Below are positions 31,853 through 40,154 of a stretch of DNA of 47,672 bases, in pieces; within the stretch, counting starts at the first letter, position 1; each line of letters opens with the position of its first letter. The DNA is from Pseudomonadales bacterium (GTDB lineage: Bacteria; Pseudomonadota; Gammaproteobacteria; Pseudomonadales; Azotimanducaceae): the NCBI GenBank assembly GCA_019090615.1, contig JAHRVQ010000088.1:1-47672 (forward strand). The letters are read 5' to 3'. Made by a program: the position numbers and the translations under genes. Below the pieces are notes generated by a model. The model was not told the origin of the DNA, searched no databases, and worked only from the letters and a program-made list of their open reading frames with translations.

Positions 31853-34800
31853 ATGAAACTCCCTGAAATCGCAATCAACAACACCCAGTTCACCGTGGTT
31901 GTGCTACTACTTTTTATCTTCCTCGGCCTGTTTGCATTTTTTACTATGCCGCGCTCCGAGGATCCTCAATTTGACTTTGCTGCCGCATCGATACAAGTCG
32001 CCTATCCAGGCACTTCGCCGCTTGATATGGAAAAGATGATTGTTGATCCCATCGAAAAGGCCCTCAAAGAACTTGACGATGTGAATGAAATTCAATTTTC
32101 TATAGCCGACGGTCTTGCCAACGGTTACGTTGAGTTTAATTATGGCACGGATCCAGAAGACAAATTCGATGATGTTCAACAGCTGCTTGCTGAAATTCGA
32201 GACCAATTGCCGCTTGATCTTACCCGACTTGAAGCAGAACGAAACTCGCCAACGGAAGTTAGCATTCTTCAAATCGCGTTAATTTCAGATAGCGCAGATT
32301 ATTCCCAGCTAGCACTTGAAGTAGAACGCCTTGAGGACTCCCTGGAATGGGTGAACGGTGTAAAGGCTGTTGAAACCTGGGGATATCCAGAACAGGAAGT
32401 ACAGATTCTGGTCGACCTTGACCATTTGTCTCAATATAACATCACATTATCAACACTTAACCAGGTACTTAGTGAAGCAGGGAAGAATATACCCGGCGGT
32501 TATGTCAATGCTGGTAGCAGACGTTTTAACGTTCGCACCAGTGGCAACTTCAAATCTCTTCAACAGATTAACAGCACGGTCATTAAACAAGTCGATAACC
32601 AACTGATTTATCTTAAAGATGTCGCAACAGTCTCCTTAGGCCCAGAGCTACCCACTTATGAAGCCAGGTTTAATGGTCAACGGGCAGTATTTTTAACTGT
32701 AGCGCAACGTGCTGGAGAGAATATCTATCAAATCATGGATGATCTAAAACACAAACTTACACAATTTGAACAAACACTACCGACATCCATTAAAGCAGAA
32801 ATTGTCCTGGACCAAACCATCAGTGTCAGCCGCCGAGTCGATGGTTTTTTTACAAGTTTACTGCAGGGACTGGTGCTGGTAGTACTTATTTCCATTCTCG
32901 CGCTGGGTATACGCGCCTCTTTAGTGGTAGCGCTAACCATTCCATTGGCACTATTGATGGCCGTAGCGATGATTGACTTTAGTGGCTTTGCGTTACAACA
33001 AATGAGCATTGTTGGTCTGGTAATTGCCCTGGGCCTATTAGTGGACAACGCCATTGTAGTAACAGAAAACATCAGCCGCCATAAAAAATTCAGCAATACC
33101 CGCGACGCATCTATCAACGGTGCAGCCGAAGTAGGCTGGGCAATCGTAAGCGGCACGATAACCACCGTATTAGCATTTCTACCATTGGCCTATTTACAAA
33201 GTGATGTGGGTAGTTTTATTCGCTCTATGCCCATTACAGTAATTTTTTCATTAATAGCGTCTCTAATTATCGCGCTGTCTATAACACCGCTCATTGCTTC
33301 CAGGGTTCTCTCAGACAAGCCACAATCTGGCACCACGGCTGCATTAAAAAACGACCCAGTGATCAATGGGAACCCCTCGAAGACAATCGGCACTAACAAC
33401 CTGGGTAACAACTTTAATTCTGCCAACCTAAATTCTGAAAATAGGGATTCTGCCAACTTAGTGTCATTCGATAAATTTTCCCGCACCCATAGTCAATTCA
33501 TCAGACGCTGCTTACAAAGGCCACTTTTAGTAATCGCCATTGCACTATCATTGTTTGTAGCCAGCATTTCATTATTCCCAATGGTTGGGGTTAGTCTGTT
33601 TCCAAAAGCAGAAAAACCACAATTTCTGGTAAATATCACTCTGCCAGAAAACAGTAATTTCAATGCCACAAAAATAATCGCCAGCGAAGTTGAAGACTAT
33701 TTACTAACCCTGCCTGAGATAACCGGGGTTGCAACCAATATTGGGCATGGTAATCCACAAATTTACTACAACGAATTTGTTCGTGGTGAATCACCTAATT
33801 TTGCCCAACTTTTTGTTCAGCATACGCTACTGCCATTGACCGACTCAGAAGCGCTGGTTAATAGAATCCAGCAACAATTTGGTAACTATGTAGGCGCCAG
33901 GGTAGTGCTTAAGGAGTTCCAGCAAGGTTCAGGTTTTAATGCGCCAATCATGATTCGAATTATTGGCGAGAACTTTGACCAACTTGAACAACTTGCGGCC
34001 CAGGTAGCGAACATTATACGTATGACCGAAGGTACAACCAATGTCATAGACCCATTTGAAACCACTCGAATGGAGCTTCAGGTAGCGGTCAATAGAGACA
34101 AAAGCGCTCTAATGGATGTTACGCTGAATACTATCGATAATATAGTTCGAACCAGCCTGGCAGGTGCCAAAATTGCCATATATCGTGATGCCAATGGTGA
34201 GGACTACGATGTCATTCTACGCACTAACAATGGCGGAGAAGCGAGCCTTGATGACTTTGAGCGCCTGCTAGTTGCCAATAAATCAGGCTTGCAGATTCCA
34301 TTGCGTCAATTAGCCGAACTGCAGCTAGAGTCAGTTCCAGCCTACTTCCAACATCATAATAGCGCCCGCAGCCTGGAGGTTACCGCCGACGTACAAAGTG
34401 GTTATGTAACCCCGCCTATCACTAATGAAATTGTTCAACAGTTAGCAAAAATCACCCTGCCAGCGGGATATCATTTCGAAATCAGCGGCGAACAGGAAGA
34501 ACGTACGGAAGGCTTTAACGGCATGATTAAATCACTGGTCATAGCGTTAATGGGGATATTCGCAGTCCTGGTACTGCAGTTTCGATCTTTCACTCAACCA
34601 CTTATTGTTTTTATCGCCATACCCTTCGCTATAACCGGCGCTATTGTTGCACTATTTATCACCGGCCATACATTTTCCTTTACCGCATTTCTCGGTCTCA
34701 CCAGCCTAATGGGCATAGTCGTTAATAATTCTATTATATTGGTAGACCAGGCTAACCGTATCCGCGATACCGGCGTGCATTTAGCAGAGGCCATCATAGA

Positions 34801-35068
34801 AGCAACTCATACTCGATTTCGGCCCATCATATTAACCACACTTACAACCATTGGTGGTCTGCTGCCTATGACACTCAGTGGTAGTACCATGTGGGCCCCA
34901 CTTGGTATCGTCATCATTGGCGGGCTTATTGTCTCCACCCTGCTAACGTTAATACTGGTACCGGTCATTTATATTGGCTTAAGCGCGAAATACAAACCAG
35001 ACAACGATGCAATCGATATTACCTCTATCCCACCTACGTCAACGTCAACCTCAATAATAAAGGAATAA
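31853..35068 (+). CDS. RND efflux transporter permease
   Basis: This is a full-length 1071-aa RND (AcrB/MexB superfamily) permease. The order is TM1 (about 12-32), a first periplasmic loop, TM2-6 (about 335-480), a linker, TM7, a second loop and TM8-12 (about 885-1040). Motif LVIALGLLVDNAIVVTEN (about 390-407) carries the proton-relay Asp, and GIVVNNSILLVDQ-like sequence is in the second half (NNSIILVDQANR). The linker after TM6 contains an Asn-rich low-complexity stretch with repeated NSAN/NSEN. It would export hydrophobic compounds or toxic intermediates with the adaptor upstream. The stop codon overlaps an AAAGGAAT duplication. Confidence 0.95.
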   Translation: MKLPEIAINNTQFTVVVLLLFIFLGLFAFFTMPRSEDPQFDFAAASIQVAYPGTSPLDMEKMIVDPIEKALKELDDVNEIQFSIADGLANGYVEFNYGTDPEDKFDDVQQLLAEIRDQLPLDLTRLEAERNSPTEVSILQIALISDSADYSQLALEVERLEDSLEWVNGVKAVETWGYPEQEVQILVDLDHLSQYNITLSTLNQVLSEAGKNIPGGYVNAGSRRFNVRTSGNFKSLQQINSTVIKQVDNQLIYLKDVATVSLGPELPTYEARFNGQRAVFLTVAQRAGENIYQIMDDLKHKLTQFEQTLPTSIKAEIVLDQTISVSRRVDGFFTSLLQGLVLVVLISILALGIRASLVVALTIPLALLMAVAMIDFSGFALQQMSIVGLVIALGLLVDNAIVVTENISRHKKFSNTRDASINGAAEVGWAIVSGTITTVLAFLPLAYLQSDVGSFIRSMPITVIFSLIASLIIALSITPLIASRVLSDKPQSGTTAALKNDPVINGNPSKTIGTNNLGNNFNSANLNSENRDSANLVSFDKFSRTHSQFIRRCLQRPLLVIAIALSLFVASISLFPMVGVSLFPKAEKPQFLVNITLPENSNFNATKIIASEVEDYLLTLPEITGVATNIGHGNPQIYYNEFVRGESPNFAQLFVQHTLLPLTDSEALVNRIQQQFGNYVGARVVLKEFQQGSGFNAPIMIRIIGENFDQLEQLAAQVANIIRMTEGTTNVIDPFETTRMELQVAVNRDKSALMDVTLNTIDNIVRTSLAGAKIAIYRDANGEDYDVILRTNNGGEASLDDFERLLVANKSGLQIPLRQLAELQLESVPAYFQHHNSARSLEVTADVQSGYVTPPITNEIVQQLAKITLPAGYHFEISGEQEERTEGFNGMIKSLVIALMGIFAVLVLQFRSFTQPLIVFIAIPFAITGAIVALFITGHTFSFTAFLGLTSLMGIVVNNSIILVDQANRIRDTGVHLAEAIIEATHTRFRPIILTTLTTIGGLLPMTLSGSTMWAPLGIVIIGGLIVSTLLTLILVPVIYIGLSAKYKPDNDAIDITSIPPTSTSTSIIKE

Positions 35069-35074
35069 AGGAAT
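35059..35074. repeat. 8-bp tandem duplication over a stop codon
   Basis: AAAGGAAT occurs twice (35059-35066, 35067-35074). The TAA stop of the RND permease (35066-35068) spans the junction. Confidence 0.85.
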
Positions 35075-35145
35075 AAACCAAACGTAACAAAAAAACCGTC
35101 GGGAGGATATGATTCAAATTAATAAAAAGACAACGAGGAAATAAT

Positions 35146-36039
35146 ATGCAAGATATTCGAAGCTTAATCTCCAGCAACCAACCGTTGCAAGCGCCCTTTG
35201 TTTATGACGGCCTCCAGGCAAAGCTCGCGGCACAGGCCGGATTTAAAGCCGTTTATATGACTGGCTTTGGTACCGCTGCGGCCAGAGGTCTGCCTGACGT
35301 GGGTTTGCTATCAGCAACTGACATGATTCAGGCGGCAGAGATTCTTTGTGATGCGATTGATATTCCCGTGGTCTGCGATGCGGATACCGGTTATGGCAAT
35401 GCGCTCAACGTTCAACGTACAGTCCGAGCTTACGAACGCGCGGGTGTTGCGGCAATGCATATTGAAGACCAGGTTTGGCCAAAACGTTGTGGGTTTCTAC
35501 AGGGCAAACAGGTTATCCCCCTGCACGAAATGTTAGCCAAGGTCAGGGCAGCCGTCGATGCAGCAGATAATATGCTTATTATTACCCGCACCGATGCATT
35601 GCAACCTGAAGGCTGGAATTCAGTTGTTGATCGCGTCAATCGGTTTATTGAAGCCGGCGCCGATATGATCTTTGTAGACGGTATTAGAACGGCGACAGAT
35701 TTAGCAGATTATATTAATAAAACACAAGGGTTGGCAAAACTCTATAACGGCACCCTGGACCTACCTGGCCCTGGTAAAGAGCCTTCAGCGGATAAAGAGC
35801 CTTCAGCGGATAAAGAGCCTTCAGCGGATAAAGAACCTTCAGCCACAAGCGACGTCAAACTTATAATTAACCCCACTTCAATGATGGCAATGTTTTCCGC
35901 CATGCAGCGCATCTTTAAGAATATGTTAGAAAACAACCAGACAATACCATTAACCGGCACAGAATTTAAAGATATGACGCGCACCTTAGGTGTAGCTGAA
36001 ACCCTGGCTATCGCCGATCGATACGCTCAAATGGATTGA
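35146..36039 (+). CDS. Isocitrate lyase/PEP mutase superfamily protein with internal peptide repeat
   Basis: This is a 297-aa TIM-barrel enzyme. VCDADTGYGNALNVQRTV (about 76-93), MHIEDQVWPKRCGF (104-117, KKCGH-loop equivalent) and IITRTDA (145-151) match the methylisocitrate lyase/PEP mutase/oxaloacetate decarboxylase group. The final H of the usual KRCGH loop is Phe here. Residues 211-233 are four copies of KEPSAD (last KEPSAT), encoded by an 18-bp tandem repeat inserted between the barrel strand LAKLYNG and the following INPTS. It probably cleaves a 2-oxo- or 2-methyl-malate-type acid, possibly serving propionyl units. The ATG has GAGGAAAT upstream. A perfect terminator follows. Confidence 0.92.
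   Translation: MQDIRSLISSNQPLQAPFVYDGLQAKLAAQAGFKAVYMTGFGTAAARGLPDVGLLSATDMIQAAEILCDAIDIPVVCDADTGYGNALNVQRTVRAYERAGVAAMHIEDQVWPKRCGFLQGKQVIPLHEMLAKVRAAVDAADNMLIITRTDALQPEGWNSVVDRVNRFIEAGADMIFVDGIRTATDLADYINKTQGLAKLYNGTLDLPGPGKEPSADKEPSADKEPSADKEPSATSDVKLIINPTSMMAMFSAMQRIFKNMLENNQTIPLTGTEFKDMTRTLGVAETLAIADRYAQMD
35776..35847 (+). repeat. 18-bp coding tandem repeat (four copies)
   Basis: AAAGAGCCTTCAGCGGAT occurs at 35776-35793, 35794-35811 and 35812-35829, with a diverged fourth copy at 35830-35847. The first three are identical at the DNA level, so expansion was recent. Confidence 0.97.
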
Positions 36040-36051
36040 TTTATAGTCCCT

Positions 36052-36079
36052 GCACAGCCCGAAAAATTTCGGGCTGTGC
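36052..36079 (+). terminator. Rho-independent terminator
   Basis: GCACAGCCCGAAA (36052-36064) and TTTCGGGCTGTGC (36067-36079) form a perfect 13-bp stem, followed by TATTGTTTT. It ends the PEP-mutase-like gene. Confidence 0.9.
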
Positions 36080-36106
36080 TATTGTTTTAAAATCCCTGTC
36101 TTACTC

Positions 36107-36138
36107 GACCAATCTTTAATTAGACCAACCTTTACTTA
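36107..36138. repeat. 16-bp tandem duplication over a stop codon
   Basis: GACCAATCTTTAATTA (36107-36122) is followed by GACCAACCTTTACTTA (36123-36138) and a partial third copy (GACCA). The hydrolase stop (36132-36134, minus strand) lies in the second copy. Confidence 0.88.
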
Positions 36139-37028
36139 GACCACTGTGCTTGCAAATATTCGCCTATGCGCGCAATAGCTTGTTTACCTTCATCCAGCAT
36201 AGGATGAAATGCATGCCAGACATGAATCATCTCATCCCAAACTTCCAGCGTACTATCGACACCATCCGCCTCGGCCTTTTCATGCAATAACCGAGCATCA
36301 TCCAGCAGCACTTCTGAATCACCTACTTGAATAAGCAACGGCGGCAACCCATTTAGGTCGGCAAAATTTGGTGACGCAGTCGGTGATCTTGCATCAGCTC
36401 CCTGCAGGTAAGCATCTGCCATATCGCCGATACCGCCCTGCTGTATCATCGGATCTGCGTCAGCACGGCTTTGATAGGTTTCACTTGAGCAGGTTAGATC
36501 TGACCAGGGGCTAATACAAACCGCAGCGCCAGGCAATTTTGCATTGGTATCGCGTAACGCAACCAAAGCCGCCGCAGTCAGACCACCACCAGCAGAATCC
36601 CCAGCGATGGCCGTCTGCTGAGCGTCATAACCCTGATCTAATAGCCAGTTATAGGCAATTACAGCATCATCAACTGCCGCCGGATACGGGTGTTCTGGGG
36701 CCATACGATATTCCACCACAAGTACCGCTGCCTTTGCGGCACGTGAAATTTCACCGGCTAAAGACCGATGGGTAATCAGCGAACCAATAACATAACCACC
36801 ACCATGTAAATAAAGGATCGCTCGACCCGGAGTAACTTCAGGTGCCTTAACCCATTCAGCCGGCATCCCTCTAACTTCCGTTACCGCCACATTGATATCG
36901 TCTGCGACCGGAAAGGAAGTCTTTTCCATTCCCCGTCGACGCTGCGCAATAGTTACTTTACTATCAGTGGGTGATGCCGAACCTTGCTTGCTTAATACTG
37001 CCTTTAACTTTGCAATGGACATTGCCAT
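36132..37028 (-). CDS. Alpha/beta hydrolase, hormone-sensitive lipase (HSL) family esterase
   Basis: This 298-aa esterase has the HSL oxyanion motif HGGG (LHGGGYVIGS, about 73-82) and nucleophile elbow GDSAGGG (about 141-147). The catalytic Asp is probably in the DSEVLLDDA region and the His is in HVWHAFHPML near the C-terminus. It hydrolyses esters or lactones of medium or bulky acids. The ATG at 37028 has AGGAG seven bases upstream; a TTG at 37046 is in frame but not preferred. It is last in a leftward operon with the alcohol dehydrogenase (40-base gap) and enoyl-CoA hydratase. Confidence 0.93.
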   Translation of the reverse strand: MAMSIAKLKAVLSKQGSASPTDSKVTIAQRRRGMEKTSFPVADDINVAVTEVRGMPAEWVKAPEVTPGRAILYLHGGGYVIGSLITHRSLAGEISRAAKAAVLVVEYRMAPEHPYPAAVDDAVIAYNWLLDQGYDAQQTAIAGDSAGGGLTAAALVALRDTNAKLPGAAVCISPWSDLTCSSETYQSRADADPMIQQGGIGDMADAYLQGADARSPTASPNFADLNGLPPLLIQVGDSEVLLDDARLLHEKAEADGVDSTLEVWDEMIHVWHAFHPMLDEGKQAIARIGEYLQAQWSK

Positions 37029-37068
37029 GTTTTGTCTCCTGATCAATTTTTATTACGATAGTGAGTAT

Positions 37069-38157
37069 TCAAGCCTTATGCGGGTCGATAGCAATACAAA
37101 TTCCGCCCTCACCCACTTCACCGGCGAGGGTTAATATGGCAGTTTCTGCTTCGGCCAGAGAAAAGGTATGCGTGGCCATTTTTTCTAGCGGATATCGCCC
37201 AGATTCAATCACTTTTATCGCTTTGGCAAACGCGGCATAGTCGACACCTAACACCCCTTTTACGGTTATCTCGCGAAATATTAGCGCGTCAGAGTTAAAC
37301 TCTTTAAGCCTGTTTGAGCCCTTAATACCAGCAAGTATGATGGTACCACCACGTTTGACCATTTTCATTGCATCCAGTACCGGCTGAGTAGCATAAGCAC
37401 TCACATCTACCACCACATCCACCCCGCGACCATTAGTTGCACCACGGACCGCAGCCACCACATCATCATCTTCAACATTGATGGTTACATCTGCACCCAG
37501 CTCTTTGGCCAATGCCAGCTTATGCGCGTCGGCACGTAAACCGGTCACAATAATTGGCCCTGCACCGGTTTCTTTGGCGGCAATAACTGAAGCCAGGCCA
37601 CGCTGGCCAGGCCCCAGGATCGCAATACTTTGTCCAGCCCGCAAATCGGGTGCTGCCTGAGCCCAGGCAAAACCAGAACCCATGGCGTTATAAAGCCCAG
37701 CCAACCTGGCTGGTACCGCATTATCCACCTTATGCATTATTGTCGCCGGATGCAGATACATATATTCCGCATATCCGCCCCATAATGATGGCGCAGCATC
37801 GGTAGACGTATAACCATAAGCATTGCCGGGAACCACGCGGCAACGTCGCCCTGTCTGGCAGCATGCACAGCGACCGCAATCCAGCCCCGGCTGGACACAG
37901 ACCAGATCACCGACCTTCAAATCCCAGCGTTGCGCCGCTTTAACACCAATTTCATCAATTCTACCCACTGGCTCATGGCCGGGTATGACTGGGAACCTGA
38001 CGCTAACTTCACCCGCGTATTGCTCGTAATCAGAACCACAGATTCCACAAACTTCGATTTTTAATAAGGCGTCATCTTCGCCAATAACCGGCCTTGGAAA
38101 AGTTTGTATTTCAAGCTCTCCTGGCCCAGTCTGAACTACTGCTCTTACGTCACTCAT
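37069..38157 (-). CDS. Zinc-dependent medium-chain alcohol dehydrogenase
   Basis: This 362-aa MDR-family enzyme has catalytic zinc ligands in CGICGSD (Cys at about 36) and GHEPVGRI (His at about 60). The structural zinc site is C-x2-C-x2-C-x7-C in CGRCACCQTGRRC. The Rossmann fold has LGPGQRGLA and a downstream acidic region. It oxidises an alcohol to an aldehyde or ketone, or a related polyol, with NAD(P). It starts 14 bases after the enoyl-CoA hydratase gene and is followed by the HSL esterase, clearly within one operon. It could act on the alcohol made by the CYP153 enzymes. Confidence 0.94.
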   Translation of the reverse strand: MSDVRAVVQTGPGELEIQTFPRPVIGEDDALLKIEVCGICGSDYEQYAGEVSVRFPVIPGHEPVGRIDEIGVKAAQRWDLKVGDLVCVQPGLDCGRCACCQTGRRCRVVPGNAYGYTSTDAAPSLWGGYAEYMYLHPATIMHKVDNAVPARLAGLYNAMGSGFAWAQAAPDLRAGQSIAILGPGQRGLASVIAAKETGAGPIIVTGLRADAHKLALAKELGADVTINVEDDDVVAAVRGATNGRGVDVVVDVSAYATQPVLDAMKMVKRGGTIILAGIKGSNRLKEFNSDALIFREITVKGVLGVDYAAFAKAIKVIESGRYPLEKMATHTFSLAEAETAILTLAGEVGEGGICIAIDPHKA

Positions 38158-38171
38158 TTACCTGTCTCCAC

Positions 38172-39020
38172 CTATTTGCCTTTAAAAACCGGTTTACGTT
38201 TCTCTGCAAATGCGCGCTTCGCTTCAGCCGCATCTTCAGACAATTGCAAGATCGGGCTGGCATTTGAGGTTAAAGTTATGGTTGTTTCAAGGCTGCTATC
38301 CATTGCGGTACGCATAATACGCTTGCTATTCCACTGCACCAATGGCGGTATGGCGATAATACGATCACACATATCGCGAGTAAAAGCCTCCAATTCGGCG
38401 GCGTCCACCAGATGATTTAACACACCCCATTCCTGCGCCGTTTTCGCATCCATCTGGCCGGTATAAACGAACTCCAGTGCGCGACCCAGGCCAATCATTT
38501 TGGGTAGATAATAGGAGCCGCCATTTTCGATAATCTGACCCGCCTGATGGTAGGCAACAAAACGCGTATTCTCACAGCCAATGCGAATATCACAATGCAA
38601 CGACATATCCATTCCAGAACCCACAGCAGCGCCGTTGATCATGGCGATGGTGGGCTTACGAATCAAAGAGATATCGCGATGTAATGCAGTAAAGCCATGG
38701 AAAAAATGTTGTCGGGTCGCATCGGCACCGCCAGTACTTGAGCGAGTACCTAAAAATTCTGGCCCAGTAACTTCTTCTGATGCATTCGCCTTAAGATCAG
38801 CGCCTGAACAAAAACCTCGGCCCACACCGGTGAGTACAATTACCCGAATATTCGGATCATCATCCGCGGCGCGCATATATTCCACCACTTTAGCTACGGT
38901 GCCTTTCATCTGGCCAATACCTACCAGGGCATTCATTTTTTCCGGGCGATTAAATTTGATCCAGCAGATGCCGGTATCTTCTGGTTCATATAACAGGTAG
39001 TCCACTAATTCTGGTCCCAT
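38172..39020 (-). CDS. Enoyl-CoA hydratase/isomerase family protein
   Basis: This is a 282-aa crotonase with oxyanion segments GRGFCSGADLKA and NGAAVGSGMDMSLHCDIR, and the C-terminal FAEKRKPVFKGK typical of this family. The first catalytic Glu position (usually near GCE) is changed to GMD. The second region reads ENGGSYYLPKMIG, retaining a Glu. It may be a hydratase or an isomerase/hydrolase. GGAGGCTGGAG precedes the ATG. It sits between an SDR and the alcohol dehydrogenase. It is distinct from the crotonase at 11790. Confidence 0.92.
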   Translation of the reverse strand: MGPELVDYLLYEPEDTGICWIKFNRPEKMNALVGIGQMKGTVAKVVEYMRAADDDPNIRVIVLTGVGRGFCSGADLKANASEEVTGPEFLGTRSSTGGADATRQHFFHGFTALHRDISLIRKPTIAMINGAAVGSGMDMSLHCDIRIGCENTRFVAYHQAGQIIENGGSYYLPKMIGLGRALEFVYTGQMDAKTAQEWGVLNHLVDAAELEAFTRDMCDRIIAIPPLVQWNSKRIMRTAMDSSLETTITLTSNASPILQLSEDAAEAKRAFAEKRKPVFKGK

Positions 39021-39168
39021 CTCCAGCCTCCTTTATAGTCTTTGGGTAATGCACATAGTCATCGAGTATTCACCAAAACAATAACAAAATTATTCGCAGC
39101 GTGCTTAAGCCTTATGTTTTGGTCGGTGAATACAGTATTTTTATCCGGGTTCAATATCCAATGTACGA

Positions 39169-40041
39169 TCAGCTTTTAGTTTTCCAGACTGTGCCTGGCG
39201 CATCTGCTGCGATAAGTACTTCGCAGTCTCTGGACCAGTTAAAACCCTGCATGATGCGATCAAAACGCTTCTCGACCCATATTCTGGCGCGCGGGTCGGT
39301 AAATATATAAAACTGATCCTGACGGATACCTGCCAGTACCAGTTCGCCGACCACATCAGGATCAAGGCCAAATTTCAGCGTATCTCCAATATCATTCAAA
39401 GCAATTGGTCTGTCATCTAGTTCGCCATACTTTTCTGGACGATGTTTTGCCGCATCAAAAATATTGGTATTTACACCACCTGGACAAAGTACAGACACGC
39501 CAATAGGAAAATCTTTGAGCTCGCTATAAAGCACCTCCATAATACCCACCACCGCAAACTTAGTGGCGTTATAGGGCCCCCAGCCGGGGCCTGCATTAAT
39601 CAACCCAGCCATGGAAGAGGTACTCATAACATGACCAGCTTCGCCGGTTGCTTTGATCTTAGGCAAAAATGCCCGCAAACCATAGATAACCCCTTGTTGA
39701 TTAACCGCCTGCACCCAGTCCCAGTCTTTTTGGCTGAGCTCTTCTGTTAGCCCACCGACGCTAACACCGGCGTTATTACATAACACATTAACCTTTCCAA
39801 AAACCTTAATAGTTTCTTCAGCAGCCGCAAAAACAGATTGTTCTTCTGTAACATCACAGCGAATGCTTGCAACCTCGGCTCCCGCTGCTTTTAACTCAGC
39901 CTCTACCGCCGCAAGTTTTTCAGCATCTATATCTGCCAACATCACCGACATGCCGGCTCGGCTAAATGCACGCGCCATGCCAAGCCCCATACCACTGGCT
40001 GCACCAGTTATAAATGCTACCTTGCCTTCAACTTCCTGCAT
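39169..40041 (-). CDS. Short-chain dehydrogenase/reductase
   Basis: This 290-aa classical SDR has TGAASGMG (about 12-19), NNAG (about 89-92), catalytic Ser in MSTSSMAG, and YNATK (YxxxK). The extended C-terminus (about 40 residues) resembles the subgroup annotated as SDRs acting on bulky alcohols. DIDAEK after strand 2 suggests NAD preference. GAGATAAAAATAATG gives a modest ribosome-binding site. It lies between the amidohydrolases and the enoyl-CoA hydratase on the same strand, and is part of the leftward catabolic block. Confidence 0.94.
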   Translation of the reverse strand: MQEVEGKVAFITGAASGMGLGMARAFSRAGMSVMLADIDAEKLAAVEAELKAAGAEVASIRCDVTEEQSVFAAAEETIKVFGKVNVLCNNAGVSVGGLTEELSQKDWDWVQAVNQQGVIYGLRAFLPKIKATGEAGHVMSTSSMAGLINAGPGWGPYNATKFAVVGIMEVLYSELKDFPIGVSVLCPGGVNTNIFDAAKHRPEKYGELDDRPIALNDIGDTLKFGLDPDVVGELVLAGIRQDQFYIFTDPRARIWVEKRFDRIMQGFNWSRDCEVLIAADAPGTVWKTKS

Positions 40042-40060
40042 TATTTTTATCTCCGTTCAT

Positions 40061-40080
40061 CTTTAATCGGCTTTAATCGG
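40061..40080. repeat. 10-bp exact tandem duplication
   Basis: CTTTAATCGG occurs twice, with a partial third copy (CTCTAA). It is about 20 bases upstream of the SDR start on the minus strand. Confidence 0.85.
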
Positions 40081-40154
40081 CTCTAAACATATTGAATCAA
40101 CAGCCATTGAAAATTGGTGCGAGTAATTTTATTGTCAGAACTACTTGCGCCAAT

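Noticed and set aside
32728-33165. 145-codon frame antisense to the RND permease
   Set aside because: Its Ser/Thr/Met-rich translation is typical of a reverse-strand shadow of a membrane protein gene.
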